The translations under genes and the position numbers were made by a program. From Pseudovibrio zosterae (GTDB lineage: Bacteria; Pseudomonadota; Alphaproteobacteria; Rhizobiales; Stappiaceae), in contig NZ_JAWXVZ010000012.1 in NCBI RefSeq assembly GCF_033843645.1, positions 1 through 64,000 on the forward strand: DNA of 64,000 nt. The letters run 5' to 3'. This document shows positions 33,577 to 42,389 of this stretch, piece by piece. Position 1 is the first letter of the stretch. Each line of letters starts with the position of its first letter. The notes beneath the pieces were generated by a model. It saw nothing but the letters and a program-made list of their open reading frames with translations. It searched no databases and was not told where the DNA came from.

Positions 33577-34304
33577 CAAAAACGCTTGGCGCCTTTTATC
33601 CGCGTGACAGGAGTTGGCATCCAAAGGCCTATACACCTGAGTACAAGACCAGTGTGCTGCGGTCGCCGCAAAAGCCTCTTGTGTCCCTTGGTAGCACACT
33701 GAGTGAGACCACAGGTCCCGTATTCGGCCACAGCGCCTTGGGTGAGCTGGATGCTGACTTGATCCTGAACTACGCAAGGCCAGGAGAAAGCGCGCTGGGT
33801 GAACGTATTATCGTTCACGGTCGGGTGTTGGATGAGAACGCACGCCCAGTCCCAAATGTGCTGATCGAAGTTTGGCAGGCCAATGCGGGTGGGCGCTACC
33901 GGCACAAGAAAGACGGGTACCTTGCCCCGCTTGATCCAAACTTCGGCGGCTGTGGCCGGGTATTGACCGATGAGGAGGGCTACTATGCCTTCCGCACCAT
34001 CAAGCCGGGTCCTTACCCCTGGCCAAATGGAGTGAACGACTGGCGTCCCGCTCACATCCATTTCTCCCTGTTTGGCAGTGGTTTCGCGCAGCGGCTGATT
34101 TCGCAGATGTATTTTGAAGGCGATCCGCACATCGCACTATGCCCTATCGTCAATACAATCGGCGATCCCGATGCAATCGACATGCTCACCGCCAAGCTGG
34201 ACATGAAGAACACCATTCCCATGAACGCGCGGGCCTATCGTTTTGATGTGGTGCTTCGAGGGCGCAGATCGACCCTTTTTGAAAATCGCATGGAGGGCAA
34301 CTGA
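33573..34304 (+). CDS. pcaH: Protocatechuate 3,4-dioxygenase beta subunit PcaH
   Basis: This 243-residue subunit holds the non-heme Fe(III) that cleaves the protocatechuate ring between C3 and C4. All four iron ligands are visible: Y109 (GGRYRHKKDGY), Y148 (GPYPWPNG), H161 and H163 (RPAHIHFS). The N-terminal beta-subunit domain is also present (RDRSWHPKAYTPEYKTSVLRSP). It works with PcaG, whose gene starts two bases after its stop. Confidence 0.98.
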   Translation: MTKTLGAFYPRDRSWHPKAYTPEYKTSVLRSPQKPLVSLGSTLSETTGPVFGHSALGELDADLILNYARPGESALGERIIVHGRVLDENARPVPNVLIEVWQANAGGRYRHKKDGYLAPLDPNFGGCGRVLTDEEGYYAFRTIKPGPYPWPNGVNDWRPAHIHFSLFGSGFAQRLISQMYFEGDPHIALCPIVNTIGDPDAIDMLTAKLDMKNTIPMNARAYRFDVVLRGRRSTLFENRMEGN

Positions 34305-34305
34305 G

Positions 34306-34917
34306 GTGGTCAAGTTTGAGTATCTTAAAGAAACCCCATCCCAAACTGCGGGCCCTTACTTGCATATTGGCTGCACCCCCAACTTCATCGGCAATGACGG
34401 TATCTATGCGCGGGACTTGGGCAGCTCCATGGTTGCGGAAGGTGCCAAGGGCGAGAGAATTGTCGTGTCCGGGCGTATCTTTGATGGAGCTGGCGCGACG
34501 ATCAAAGACGCCATGGTCGAAATCTGGCAGGCCGACGCCGATGGTCTTTACAATAGCCCTGAAGACCCAAGAGGGGACGCAGATCCGCACTTCACGGGTT
34601 GGGGACGCCAACCGGTGGATATGGAAACGGGTGTTTTCCAGTTTGAAACCATCAAGCCGGGTCAGGTTCCCTTTCCAGATGGGCGCATGCAAGCACCTCA
34701 CATCAGTCTGTGGATCGTCGCCCGTGGCATCAATCTCGGACTTAATACCCGGCTCTACTTCGCTGATGAAGACGAGGCCAATGCGGTCGATCCGGTTCTG
34801 CAGCGCATTGAGCACAAGCACCGGATCCAGACCTTGATTGCCGGGAAAGTTGATGGTGGTTACGCCCTCGATATCTACCTTCAAGGAGACAATGAAACGG
34901 TGTTCTTTGACCTATAG
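34306..34917 (+). CDS. pcaG: Protocatechuate 3,4-dioxygenase alpha subunit PcaG
   Basis: This 203-residue subunit pairs with PcaH. The start is assigned to the GTG at 34306, with GGAGGG ten bases upstream, because family members begin just before YLKETPSQTAGPYLHIG; the longer frame overlaps pcaH and is not family-like. The core motif AMVEIWQADADGLYN and the end QAPHISLWIVARGINLGLNTRLYF are conserved. The alpha subunit shapes the active site but does not bind iron. Confidence 0.96.
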   Translation: MVKFEYLKETPSQTAGPYLHIGCTPNFIGNDGIYARDLGSSMVAEGAKGERIVVSGRIFDGAGATIKDAMVEIWQADADGLYNSPEDPRGDADPHFTGWGRQPVDMETGVFQFETIKPGQVPFPDGRMQAPHISLWIVARGINLGLNTRLYFADEDEANAVDPVLQRIEHKHRIQTLIAGKVDGGYALDIYLQGDNETVFFDL

Positions 34918-34965
34918 ATGGGATGGTTCAATGCACGCAGGCCGATGCCTTGATGGAATGAAGAC

Positions 34966-36018
34966 ATGATGGCAAATGACTTCTTTGCCGCTTCTTTGTT
35001 TCAGGAGGAAGCTGTTGCCAGCCTTTTTAGCGCTCGAACGATCTTGAACCACGCGCTTGCCTATGAGGTGGCAGCGGCCAAAGCCATGGCATCCAGCGGC
35101 ATGATCGATCGGATCCACGCGGACGCCATCGTTGAAAAAGCCGCCAGCTTCCGCCCCCAACTGGAACAAATCGCAGCTGGACAACTTCGTGATGGAGTGA
35201 TCGTTCCGGAGTTCGTAGGCCAACTGCGCCGCCACGTAGCAGGGGAAGCTGCCGAGTTTCTCCATAGTGGCCTCACCAGTCAGGATGTGTTGGACACAGC
35301 GTTGGTGTTGAGTTTTCGCGAGGCCCTCACCATTCTCGAGGGCCGCATTGCCAATGTGGCCAAAGCACTAGGCGTCCTGGATCAGCAGTTTGGCGCTGCG
35401 TCCTTGATGGCGCGCACTCGGATGCAAGCCGCCATGCCTATAACGGCTCATGATCGGCTTTCAAACTGGCAGCGGCCCTTGCTGCGGTTGAAAGCGGACC
35501 TTGAGTCTCATCGCGAAAACGCACTCGCTTTACAGTTCGGTGGCCCTGTCGGGACGCGGAATGGTTTTGATGGGAAAGAAGATGTGTTCGCCAAAGCCTT
35601 GGCGAAAGACCTGTCGCTGGTAGATCCCGGATCTGCGTGGCACACCGACAGAGTGTCGTTTTCCCGCCTTGCCGAGTTGGTGTCGCACCTGACAGCCCAG
35701 CTTGGCAAAATAGGTCAGGACGTTTCTCTCATGGCTCAGCAGGGCGTTGAGGAGATAAGGCTAGGTGGGGGAGGCGGCTCTTCCGCGATGGCGCATAAAA
35801 AAAATCCGGTGAAGGCGGAGCTTCTCATCGCTTTGGCCAGATTCAATGCGACGCAAATTGCTGGTGTCCATCACAGCCTCATGCATGAACAGGAACGGTC
35901 TGGTAGTGCCTGGATGCTGGAGTGGATGATTCTACCTCAAATGTTGTGTGTTGCAGCTAAGAGTCTAGCCGTTGGTGAGAAGCTGTTACTTGAGGTAGAG
36001 GCAATTGGTGCAGAGTGA
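34966..36018 (+). CDS. pcaB: 3-carboxy-cis,cis-muconate cycloisomerase PcaB
   Basis: This 350-residue member of the fumarase/aspartase superfamily cyclises 3-carboxymuconate to gamma-carboxymuconolactone, the step between PcaHG and PcaC. The superfamily signature GGSSAMAHKKNPVKAE and LHSGLTSQDVLDTALVL are clear. Bacterial PcaB proteins are often longer (about 350-450 residues); this one is of the short type. It closes the operon, 48 bases after pcaG. The start at 34966 (MMAND) could also be 34969. No terminator is obvious before the next gene. Confidence 0.93.
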   Translation: MMANDFFAASLFQEEAVASLFSARTILNHALAYEVAAAKAMASSGMIDRIHADAIVEKAASFRPQLEQIAAGQLRDGVIVPEFVGQLRRHVAGEAAEFLHSGLTSQDVLDTALVLSFREALTILEGRIANVAKALGVLDQQFGAASLMARTRMQAAMPITAHDRLSNWQRPLLRLKADLESHRENALALQFGGPVGTRNGFDGKEDVFAKALAKDLSLVDPGSAWHTDRVSFSRLAELVSHLTAQLGKIGQDVSLMAQQGVEEIRLGGGGGSSAMAHKKNPVKAELLIALARFNATQIAGVHHSLMHEQERSGSAWMLEWMILPQMLCVAAKSLAVGEKLLLEVEAIGAE

Positions 36019-36171
36019 ATAAATCTGTTCGAAAGATCGGGTACAATGCCGCGCAGCTCCAGATGCGTGGCTTTTTTCTGTAGAGTAGTTGCACGGGTTC
36101 GGCTGCTCACTGGACTTGCGATTTTTTCAAATGCTAGAGATTTTGGGCACAAAAAACTACAGGTTGAGGAT

Positions 36172-36645
36172 ATGAAGAAAACCGCTGCTCTAGTCTTCGC
36201 TGCTGCCATGGCATACACCCATATGGCTTCGGCGAAGGACATTAACGCCAATGATCCGATCGGTATGGCTGATGCCATGCGTGACCTAGGCTATCAGGCC
36301 AAGCTTGAGAAAGATCACCAAGGGGATCCGATGATCCGCAGCTCTGTTTCAGGTGTGCGTTACAGCATCTATTTCTATGGCTGCACTGAAGGCAAGGACT
36401 GTAATGGCATCCAGTTCAGCGCAGTATGGGATCTGGAAAACGGTATTGATATGGACAGCATCAATACATGGAATGAAGAGCGTATTGTCGGCAAGGCCTA
36501 TATCGACGATGAACGCGATCCTTACCTTGAGTACTTTGTCACCACAAAGGGTGGCCTTACAGAAGAAAATTTCGAAGACGCTGTTGATTGGTGGCGCGTG
36601 GCTGTTGGCCAGTTCATCAATCACATTGAGGAAACCGAAGCCTGA
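36172..36645 (+). CDS. Exported YbjN-domain protein
   Basis: This 157-residue protein has a signal peptide (MKKTAALVFAAAMAYTHMASA) and a mature region of YbjN type (DAMRDLGYQAKLEKDHQGDPMIRSSVSGVRYSIYFYGCTEGKDCNGIQFSAVW). The YbjN fold resembles type III secretion chaperones; exported YbjN proteins are widespread in Alphaproteobacteria but of unknown role. GAGGA precedes the ATG at 36172; the upstream in-frame extension is unlikely. It has its own terminator and is not obviously part of the pca pathway. Confidence 0.85.
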   Translation: MKKTAALVFAAAMAYTHMASAKDINANDPIGMADAMRDLGYQAKLEKDHQGDPMIRSSVSGVRYSIYFYGCTEGKDCNGIQFSAVWDLENGIDMDSINTWNEERIVGKAYIDDERDPYLEYFVTTKGGLTEENFEDAVDWWRVAVGQFINHIEETEA

Positions 36646-36728
36646 GCCAAGTCGGAAGATGCGGTTTGCTGCTTAGATGTGTCAAAGACGCAGTGGCATC
36701 GAAATTCTCTGTTTTCAGAACTGAAACT

Positions 36729-36763
36729 GAAAAACCTCGCAGTTTAGCTTGCGAGGTTTTTTG
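36729..36763. terminator. Bidirectional terminator between the YbjN gene and the TRAP operon
   Basis: AAAACCTCGC pairs with GCGAGGTTTT around AGTTTAGCTT, followed by TTG on the plus strand and with an A-rich left flank giving T residues on the minus strand. It separates two converging genes. Confidence 0.88.
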
Positions 36764-36777
36764 TTGGGCATACTGGG

Positions 36778-38136
36778 TTAGCCGCTAAGTACATGCGGCA
36801 ACCACAGGACCAGTGCCGGAAAACTCAGCAAAATTATGACCCGTATGATCTCCGCCATGAAGAATGGCAGGACGCCCTTGAATGTTTCAATCATGGGAAT
36901 GTCGCGGGCAAGCGCGGATATGACGAACACATTCATACCGACTGGTGGTGTGATCAGCCCCAGTTCCACAACAATGAGTGCCAGAATGCCAAACCAGACC
37001 TTCAAGTCTTCAGTGCTCATGCCATAGCCCGAGCCCTCGGCCATTTGATAGATGCCGCCATTCATCTCCGACAGGACTGGCCAAAAGAAGGGTATCACCA
37101 GAAGCATCATGGAAAGGCTATCCATCAAGCAACCGAGCAGGATCAGGGCAATGAGGAGCAGAACGAGAACGGTCATTGGCTCCAACCCGCTCGCTGCAAC
37201 CCATGCTGCCGCCTCTTGTGGCAAGCCGCTGCGCGACATGAAGATCTTCAAGAGTTCCGCACCGAGCAGGATCAAGTAGATCATTCCAGAGGTGCTGGCC
37301 GTCTCCCGAAGCGCTTCCCCCATCACTCTGAAGTTGATCTTCCGCTGGATGAGGCCAAAGCACAGCACGAGAAAGACGCCAACGGCCGCGGCTGGAGTGG
37401 GGTTGTAAAGACCAATATAAATGCCGCCGATCACCAGTCCGAACACAATCAGCACCGGTATCATTCCTACCGTTGCTGCAACAAATTCTTCCCTGCTGCC
37501 CGCTCCACCCTTTGGTCCAGCCGTGGGGGTGATCAGCACATAAAGCGCGATGGTGAGCAGAAACAGAATGACGGCCAGTGCGCCGGGAATAAAGGCTGCC
37601 ACGAACATCGTGACGATGTTGGCTTCAACGATGATGGAGTAGATGATGAGCACTACGGAGGGGGGTATGAGAATTCCAAGGACGCCGCCGGCCGCCAGTG
37701 TGCCAGTGGCCAATGCGCCAGAATAGTTGTAGCGCCGCAGTTCAGGCAGAGCGACTTTGCCCATTGTGGAGGCCGTTGCAAGTGATGAGCCGCAGATCGC
37801 ACCAAAGCCTGCACAGGAGGCAATCGCCGCCATGGCTGTTCCGCCTCGCAGCCAGCCCAGCCAGGCATTCGCTGCGCGAAACAGCGCTTGGCTCAAGCCT
37901 GTCTTGGCGGCCAATGCGCCCATTAAAACGAACAGTGGCACGACCGACAGATCGTAGATGGAGAACTGACCATAGGCGAGTGTCTTTAGCTGGCTGAGCA
38001 GAAGTTGAGGGCCGTTGATAAGGGAAATGCCAATGCCGCCGACGATGATCATGGCATAGGCAATGGGAATCCGGATTCCAATCAGCAGAATGAGAACCAA
38101 CAAACCACCAATGCCGAGGGTGAGAGATTCAGCCAT
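36778..38136 (-). CDS. TRAP transporter large permease (DctM)
   Basis: This 452-residue multispan membrane protein is the ion-coupled permease of a TRAP importer. Typical features are GIRIPIAYAMIIVGGIGI near the N terminus, GFGAICGSSLATASTMGKVALPELRRYNY and GTLAAGGVLGILIPPS, all DctM marks. It overlaps dctQ by eight bases. It is the last gene of the three-gene unit. Confidence 0.95.
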   Translation of the reverse strand: MAESLTLGIGGLLVLILLIGIRIPIAYAMIIVGGIGISLINGPQLLLSQLKTLAYGQFSIYDLSVVPLFVLMGALAAKTGLSQALFRAANAWLGWLRGGTAMAAIASCAGFGAICGSSLATASTMGKVALPELRRYNYSGALATGTLAAGGVLGILIPPSVVLIIYSIIVEANIVTMFVAAFIPGALAVILFLLTIALYVLITPTAGPKGGAGSREEFVAATVGMIPVLIVFGLVIGGIYIGLYNPTPAAAVGVFLVLCFGLIQRKINFRVMGEALRETASTSGMIYLILLGAELLKIFMSRSGLPQEAAAWVAASGLEPMTVLVLLLIALILLGCLMDSLSMMLLVIPFFWPVLSEMNGGIYQMAEGSGYGMSTEDLKVWFGILALIVVELGLITPPVGMNVFVISALARDIPMIETFKGVLPFFMAEIIRVIILLSFPALVLWLPHVLSG

Positions 38137-38653
38137 ACGGGTACCGCGTCAAAGCAGTTGTGGTGGCGTTCAGGAGCGAAATCATTGCCGCAATAGAAAG
38201 CAAAGCCAAAGAGATGAGGATCGGAACAAAGGCGAGCCAGTGAGGGATTTGAAGGATTGTTGTGGTGTACTCGTAAAGCCGCTGATCCTCCATACCAAGA
38301 TACATGCGCCATAAAAGAAGCAGGGCAAACCCGAGTGCAATAAGTGAGGCAACAAGGGAGAGCACGGCCTTGATGCGAATGGATGCACGGGCTGTAAAAA
38401 CATCTGCTGTCACATTGGCATCTTTCAACTGGCAGTAAGGAAGGAATGAAAATGCAGCAATGGCAACGCCCATTTCCGTAAGTTCAAAGTCCCCAGGAAA
38501 TGGGTGCCCAAAAATGCCCCCGATCACGGAGATCATATTGACGGCGACCACCAGCAGCAACAGGACGCCGCCAGCCATTGCCCAGCCTGTTATTGTGACC
38601 TCTGCCAGCCGTTTCAGGCTGGCAGTTCTATGCGGAGGCCGAGTGGCAGTCAT
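38129..38653 (-). CDS. TRAP transporter small permease (DctQ)
   Basis: This 174-residue protein with four membrane helices has the DctQ pattern: a first helix VLLLLVVAVNMISVIGGIFG, then GDFELTEMGVAIAAFSFLPYCQLKDANVTADVFTAR. It starts two bases after the binding-protein stop and overlaps the large permease gene. It holds the large permease together with the solute receptor in the complex. Confidence 0.93.
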   Translation of the reverse strand: MTATRPPHRTASLKRLAEVTITGWAMAGGVLLLLVVAVNMISVIGGIFGHPFPGDFELTEMGVAIAAFSFLPYCQLKDANVTADVFTARASIRIKAVLSLVASLIALGFALLLLWRMYLGMEDQRLYEYTTTILQIPHWLAFVPILISLALLSIAAMISLLNATTTALTRYPYG

Positions 38654-38655
38654 TC

Positions 38656-39699
38656 TTATTGGCCGCTGTGTTTTGCGATGGCTGCGCGGGCTTTCTCAAC
38701 CAAGGCCGGGCCGTCAATACCTTTTGAGCTGACCTCCGCCACCCAGCGATCGACGACGGGCGCCAGGGCCTCATTAAATACCGCGGTTTCCTCGTCAGTC
38801 AGGATGATGTGAGTATTTCCGGCCTTTTCTGCCAGCCCAATGCCGAAGTCATCTGCGTTGCGCCAGATCTCCCCAACCTGTGCCAGCCATTCCTCGTTGG
38901 AAGCCTCACGAAAGGCCTGCTGTACATCGTTGGGCAGGCTGTCCCATCGAGCCTTGTTCATGGAAACCTGAAAAACAGCAGTTCCAAAGCGTGCGTTGGC
39001 AGCGCCTTCGATCTGGTATTGAGTCTGCTCCTGAATCTTGAGCGGAGGGATGATTTCCCAAGGAATGAACGCGCCGTCAATAACGCCCTTTTGCAATGCC
39101 TGTGGCAGGTCAGGCACTGGCATGGCAGCGGGCGACGCGCCAAGTGCCTCAATGACCCATGCGCCAGTGCGAGACGGCGTGCGAAGGGCTGTGCCTGACA
39201 GATCTTCAGGACTGCGAACTTCCTTGTCCCGCATTTGAATGCCGTTACCTGCGTGTACGTGCAGGAACATCACCTCTAGGCCTTTGTACTCTTGTTTTAG
39301 GTCGCTCTCAAAAAGGTCATTGAGCGCCAGATTGGCCGCCTTGGGATCGTTGACGTAGACGAGTGGGAGCTCCATCACCTCTGTGCGAGGGAAAAGACCC
39401 GGTGTGTAGCCGTTTAACGTCCAGACAAGATCAACCACGCCGTCGCGCGCTTGAGAGACAAGTTCAGGAGGGCGCCCGCCGAGTGTCATGGAGGGGAATA
39501 TTTCAATGGAAACTTTACCCCCCGACTTCTCCGCTACAGCCCGCGCCCATGGTTCAAGCATCTGCGCATGCGCGGGGGCTTTGTTGCTTAGGAAGTGATG
39601 CAGCTTGAAGGTATAGTCTGCTGCGTTCGCTGCGCCGACAGCAAAAATTGCAGGAAGCGCGGAGGCCGCCAACATTGATAATGCACCCAGTGTCTTCAT
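38656..39699 (-). CDS. TRAP transporter substrate-binding protein (DctP), candidate aromatic-acid receptor
   Basis: This 347-residue periplasmic receptor has a signal peptide (MKTLGALSMLAASALPAIFA ending near ANA). The DctP core can be read: TFKLHHFLSNKAPAH, GRPPELVSQARDGVVDLVW and the ligand-carboxylate arginine segment GTALRTPSRTGAWVIEALGASPAAMPVPDLPQALQKGVIDGAF. The operon lies between pcaDCHGB and pcaQ, and an AACC-N3-GGTT repeat resembling a PcaQ site lies 65 bases upstream, so protocatechuate or 4-hydroxybenzoate are the best ligand guesses. Confidence 0.93.
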   Translation of the reverse strand: MKTLGALSMLAASALPAIFAVGAANAADYTFKLHHFLSNKAPAHAQMLEPWARAVAEKSGGKVSIEIFPSMTLGGRPPELVSQARDGVVDLVWTLNGYTPGLFPRTEVMELPLVYVNDPKAANLALNDLFESDLKQEYKGLEVMFLHVHAGNGIQMRDKEVRSPEDLSGTALRTPSRTGAWVIEALGASPAAMPVPDLPQALQKGVIDGAFIPWEIIPPLKIQEQTQYQIEGAANARFGTAVFQVSMNKARWDSLPNDVQQAFREASNEEWLAQVGEIWRNADDFGIGLAEKAGNTHIILTDEETAVFNEALAPVVDRWVAEVSSKGIDGPALVEKARAAIAKHSGQ

Positions 39700-39752
39700 G
39701 GTATCCTCCCAAAATCGGAAACTTCGACGCTACAGTAGTCAGGTGCCACATC

Positions 39753-39775
39753 AGGTAAACCTAACCTCTGGTTGA
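39753..39775. promoter_or_regulatory. Candidate PcaQ-type site upstream of the TRAP operon
   Basis: The repeat AACC-TCT-GGTT (39763-39773) and an adjoining AGGT-AA-ACCT (39753-39762) lie 54-76 bases before the receptor gene start, a typical distance for a LysR activator. The published PcaQ consensus has a four-base spacer (ATAACC-N4-GGTTAA), so the match is imperfect. Confidence 0.4.
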
Positions 39776-39971
39776 ATGCGTGACTCCGAATATGTGCATG
39801 CAGCTACAAAAACAGAAACGGACCTGCAAGGCTCAGCTCTTCACAAAATATAACCCAGCGTTCTCCGATGAACTACGTAGATCCCTATCTATTCCATGTC
39901 GCGTTTGGTGCGTAAAATTTGTTTTTCGGCCCGTATCATGCCGGTTTGGATATGTATGGATGGGGGCGAGG

Positions 39972-40919
39972 TCAGGCCTCAGCGAGTTCTGTAGGCTGTG
40001 CAAAGCCCTCTGAGCTGATGTCTTTCAGTATTTCGGAAAAGAATAGGGAAGCGGGACCCTGTTGCTGATCGGATCGGGTGACGAGGCCGACCGCTCCTCG
40101 TGTTGATGAGGTGTCAATCGGCAGTTCAACGAACTGCCCAGACGCAATTTCTGCAGCGATAACCCCTCGTGAGATAATCCAGATTGCCTGATGGTCCCGG
40201 GTAAAAGCCCGGCCAAAGGAATCCGACACTGTTTCGATTGCATGAATAGGTTCAGGGATGCCTTGCTCGATGAAAAGGCGATCAACGAACGGCCGGATTA
40301 TCGAGGCGGCTGAAGGCAGCAAGACAGGATAATCGTTGAACTGCTGAATGGATAGCTGCAGGGTTTTCGCAAGAGGATGGTTGGCGTCCACCGCAAAAAC
40401 CACGCGTTCTCTATAAAGCGGATCAAATGTCAGGTTCTGCATGTTTTCGGGCGCAGGTAGCCGGCCCATAACCATGTCCAGTTCACCGTTCCGGAGCTGA
40501 TCGAGGAGAACCTTGTTTTCACCGGTTACTATGTGCAATCGATTGCGCATGCCGGACTGAAGATATCTCGCGACGGCTTGCGGAACGATAGCAGCAGAGA
40601 CTGTTGGTAGGGCACCCAGCCGGATCATTGGTCCGTCGGCCACGCTAAACTGGGCCAGAGCGTTTATGCCGTTTCGTGCCGCGGAAAGGCTTGTACCTGC
40701 GTGCTTGAGGAACATTTCGCCAAACTGCGAGATCTTTATGCCGCGCCCGTCTTTCTCGATCAGTGGGCGGCCGCAAATCTCCTCAAGTTCGCGGATTGTG
40801 CGTGTCACGGCTGGTTGGGTGAGGTTCAAGACCTCCGCAGCTCGGCTGACGCTACTCAATCGTGCAACTTCAACGAATGCCTCCAGATGGCGCAGTTTTA
40901 ATCGGCGAAGATTGTTCAT
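39972..40919 (-). CDS. pcaQ: LysR-family regulator PcaQ
   Basis: This 315-residue LysR activator has an N-terminal helix-turn-helix region, LKLRHLEAFVEVARLSSVSRAAEVLNLTQPAVTRTIRELE, followed by EKDGRGIKISQFGEMFLKHAG, both strongly like rhizobial PcaQ. The effector domain includes IRLGALPTVSAAIVPQAVA and IVTGENKVLLDQLRNGELDMVMGRL. The ATG at 40919 has AGGA upstream. PcaQ activates pcaDCHGB in response to beta-carboxymuconate. Here it is unusually separated from pcaD by the YbjN gene and the TRAP operon. Confidence 0.9.
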   Translation of the reverse strand: MNNLRRLKLRHLEAFVEVARLSSVSRAAEVLNLTQPAVTRTIRELEEICGRPLIEKDGRGIKISQFGEMFLKHAGTSLSAARNGINALAQFSVADGPMIRLGALPTVSAAIVPQAVARYLQSGMRNRLHIVTGENKVLLDQLRNGELDMVMGRLPAPENMQNLTFDPLYRERVVFAVDANHPLAKTLQLSIQQFNDYPVLLPSAASIIRPFVDRLFIEQGIPEPIHAIETVSDSFGRAFTRDHQAIWIISRGVIAAEIASGQFVELPIDTSSTRGAVGLVTRSDQQQGPASLFFSEILKDISSEGFAQPTELAEA

Positions 40920-41406
40920 TCCTAGGCAACTATGGTCAATGAAACAACGGGAGCTTGTTATAAGCACCTGCAAATCTAAGGGTCAATACGTAATTGTGAA
41001 AACGATAGGTAACCGTGGCGTTCTATCTGTGGTTAGTAGCGGTTTAGGTGTTATTTCAGGAGCCGAATTGAAAAAGAATGGAGCTGCCTTAATTTTTTCT
41101 TGTAAAGTTCGGTGCCTATTCTTGAAGCTGTCATCTCTCCTTAATTTTTCAGAGAACAAGGAATCCCATATACTGGAATTTCTTTTACTTCTTTCGGGTG
41201 TGATTAGGTAAACTTCACTTCGAGAGCGTCTAGTTTTGTTTGAAAGCAGAGGAGTTTAGATGAACATTTCTCGTATATTGAATATTGCATAATTTGAGAT
41301 GGCATGGTTTGGGAAGAAAAGCGTGAGTTGTAGAAAATCTGCATCTTTGCAATATTCATATTAGAATGATTACGTTAAGGTAATTTGTGTTCCGGGAAGC
41401 TTGGCT
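40920..41406. other. A/T-rich intergenic region upstream of the PheC-like gene
   Basis: About 490 bases, clearly more A/T-rich than the surrounding genes, with a pcaQ promoter at the left edge. An open frame on the plus strand runs across from pcaQ but has no protein-like features. No terminator or palindrome of note was found. Confidence 0.5.
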
Positions 41407-42270
41407 ATGCGCGCTGTCGTGCCATTAAGCAGCAAACCGAAGGACCTTTCAGATTTGAAACACGTGGTCTCTAAAATGGTATGTAAGTTTCGGCAGGCTG
41501 TACTCCTTGGCTTTTTCGCTTTGTTGGTTTTGCAACCAGTTTCCTCTTGGGGGCAAAACACTGTTTTAGATCGTATCCTCCAATACGGCGTGTTGCGTGT
41601 GGGAACCACCGGGGATTGGCTGCCCATGTCGGTGCGCGATCCGGAAAATGGCGGCTATATCGGCTATGATATTGATTTAACAAGCGAACTTGCTAAGGAT
41701 CTTGGTGTTTCGATTGAGTACGTCCGAATGGACTGGGGTAATCTGACAAAGGGGCTACATGCCGGACACTATGATATTACCACGTCGGCCAGCCTAACTC
41801 CGGCCAGAGCAGCCAGAGTTGCCTTTTCAGAGAGCTACTTTTCGCTCGCAACCGTTCCGCTGACACTGCGAGCCAACGATGGCAGGTTCAACACTTGGGC
41901 AGATCTGAACCAACCGGGCGTTACGATTGCTGCCACATTGGGGACCAGTCAAGAACAGCTGATTAAAGAGTTTTTTCCTCTCGCGCGACATTGGATTGTG
42001 GTGACACCGCGCCGCGACTATGAGGAAGTTCTGGCTGGCCGCGCTGATGCCCACATCACATCGGACGTGGAAGCCTTGCAACTGATTGAAGCACATAGAG
42101 AGTTGATGATCGTGCCGGTGGAAGCGCCCCGCGCTCCCACGCCTGTGGGAATGATGCTGCCTCGCAACGATCAGGTCTGGATCAACTATGTGAACTCATG
42201 GATCCGCTTCAAAGAAGAGCGGGGCTACTTCAAAGAGCTGGCGAAAAAGTGGAACCTCAGGCGTCGTTAG
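41407..42270 (+). CDS. Periplasmic solute-binding family 3 protein, cyclohexadienyl dehydratase (PheC)-like
   Basis: This 287-residue exported protein has the core order of Pseudomonas PheC, the periplasmic prephenate/arogenate dehydratase that evolved from amino acid-binding proteins: VLDRILQYGVLRVGTTGDWLPMS, GYIGYDIDLTSELAKDLG, DLNQPGVTIAATLGTSQEQ and the glutamate in ITSDVEAL. The PheC stretch around its active-site Asn (IVNPGGTNE) is replaced here by AATLGTSQE, so dehydratase activity is doubtful. The start is 41407, with GGGAAG seven bases upstream; 41476 would give a shorter signal peptide (MVCKFRQAVLLGFFALLVLQ). It is first of three same-strand genes. Confidence 0.8.
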   Translation: MRAVVPLSSKPKDLSDLKHVVSKMVCKFRQAVLLGFFALLVLQPVSSWGQNTVLDRILQYGVLRVGTTGDWLPMSVRDPENGGYIGYDIDLTSELAKDLGVSIEYVRMDWGNLTKGLHAGHYDITTSASLTPARAARVAFSESYFSLATVPLTLRANDGRFNTWADLNQPGVTIAATLGTSQEQLIKEFFPLARHWIVVTPRRDYEEVLAGRADAHITSDVEALQLIEAHRELMIVPVEAPRAPTPVGMMLPRNDQVWINYVNSWIRFKEERGYFKELAKKWNLRRR

Positions 42271-42389
42271 CGGTCTTCGCTCCATTCAGACCGAATGGCC
42301 TACTAAGCTATAAGATTTAAGATGTTTGGATCGCCAAGGAGCCATGTATAGTGGCTCTCACCTTCGACAGTCACCGATCTGAGCGAACA

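Noticed and set aside
36793..37785. 330-codon plus-strand frame opposite the TRAP permease gene
   Set aside because: Histidine- and glutamine-rich translation typical of the antisense of membrane protein genes; the minus-strand frame is a clear DctM.
40666..41211. 181-codon plus-strand frame antisense to pcaQ and reaching into the A/T-rich gap
   Set aside because: Most of it mirrors the pcaQ gene; the rest has low-complexity composition and no start signal.
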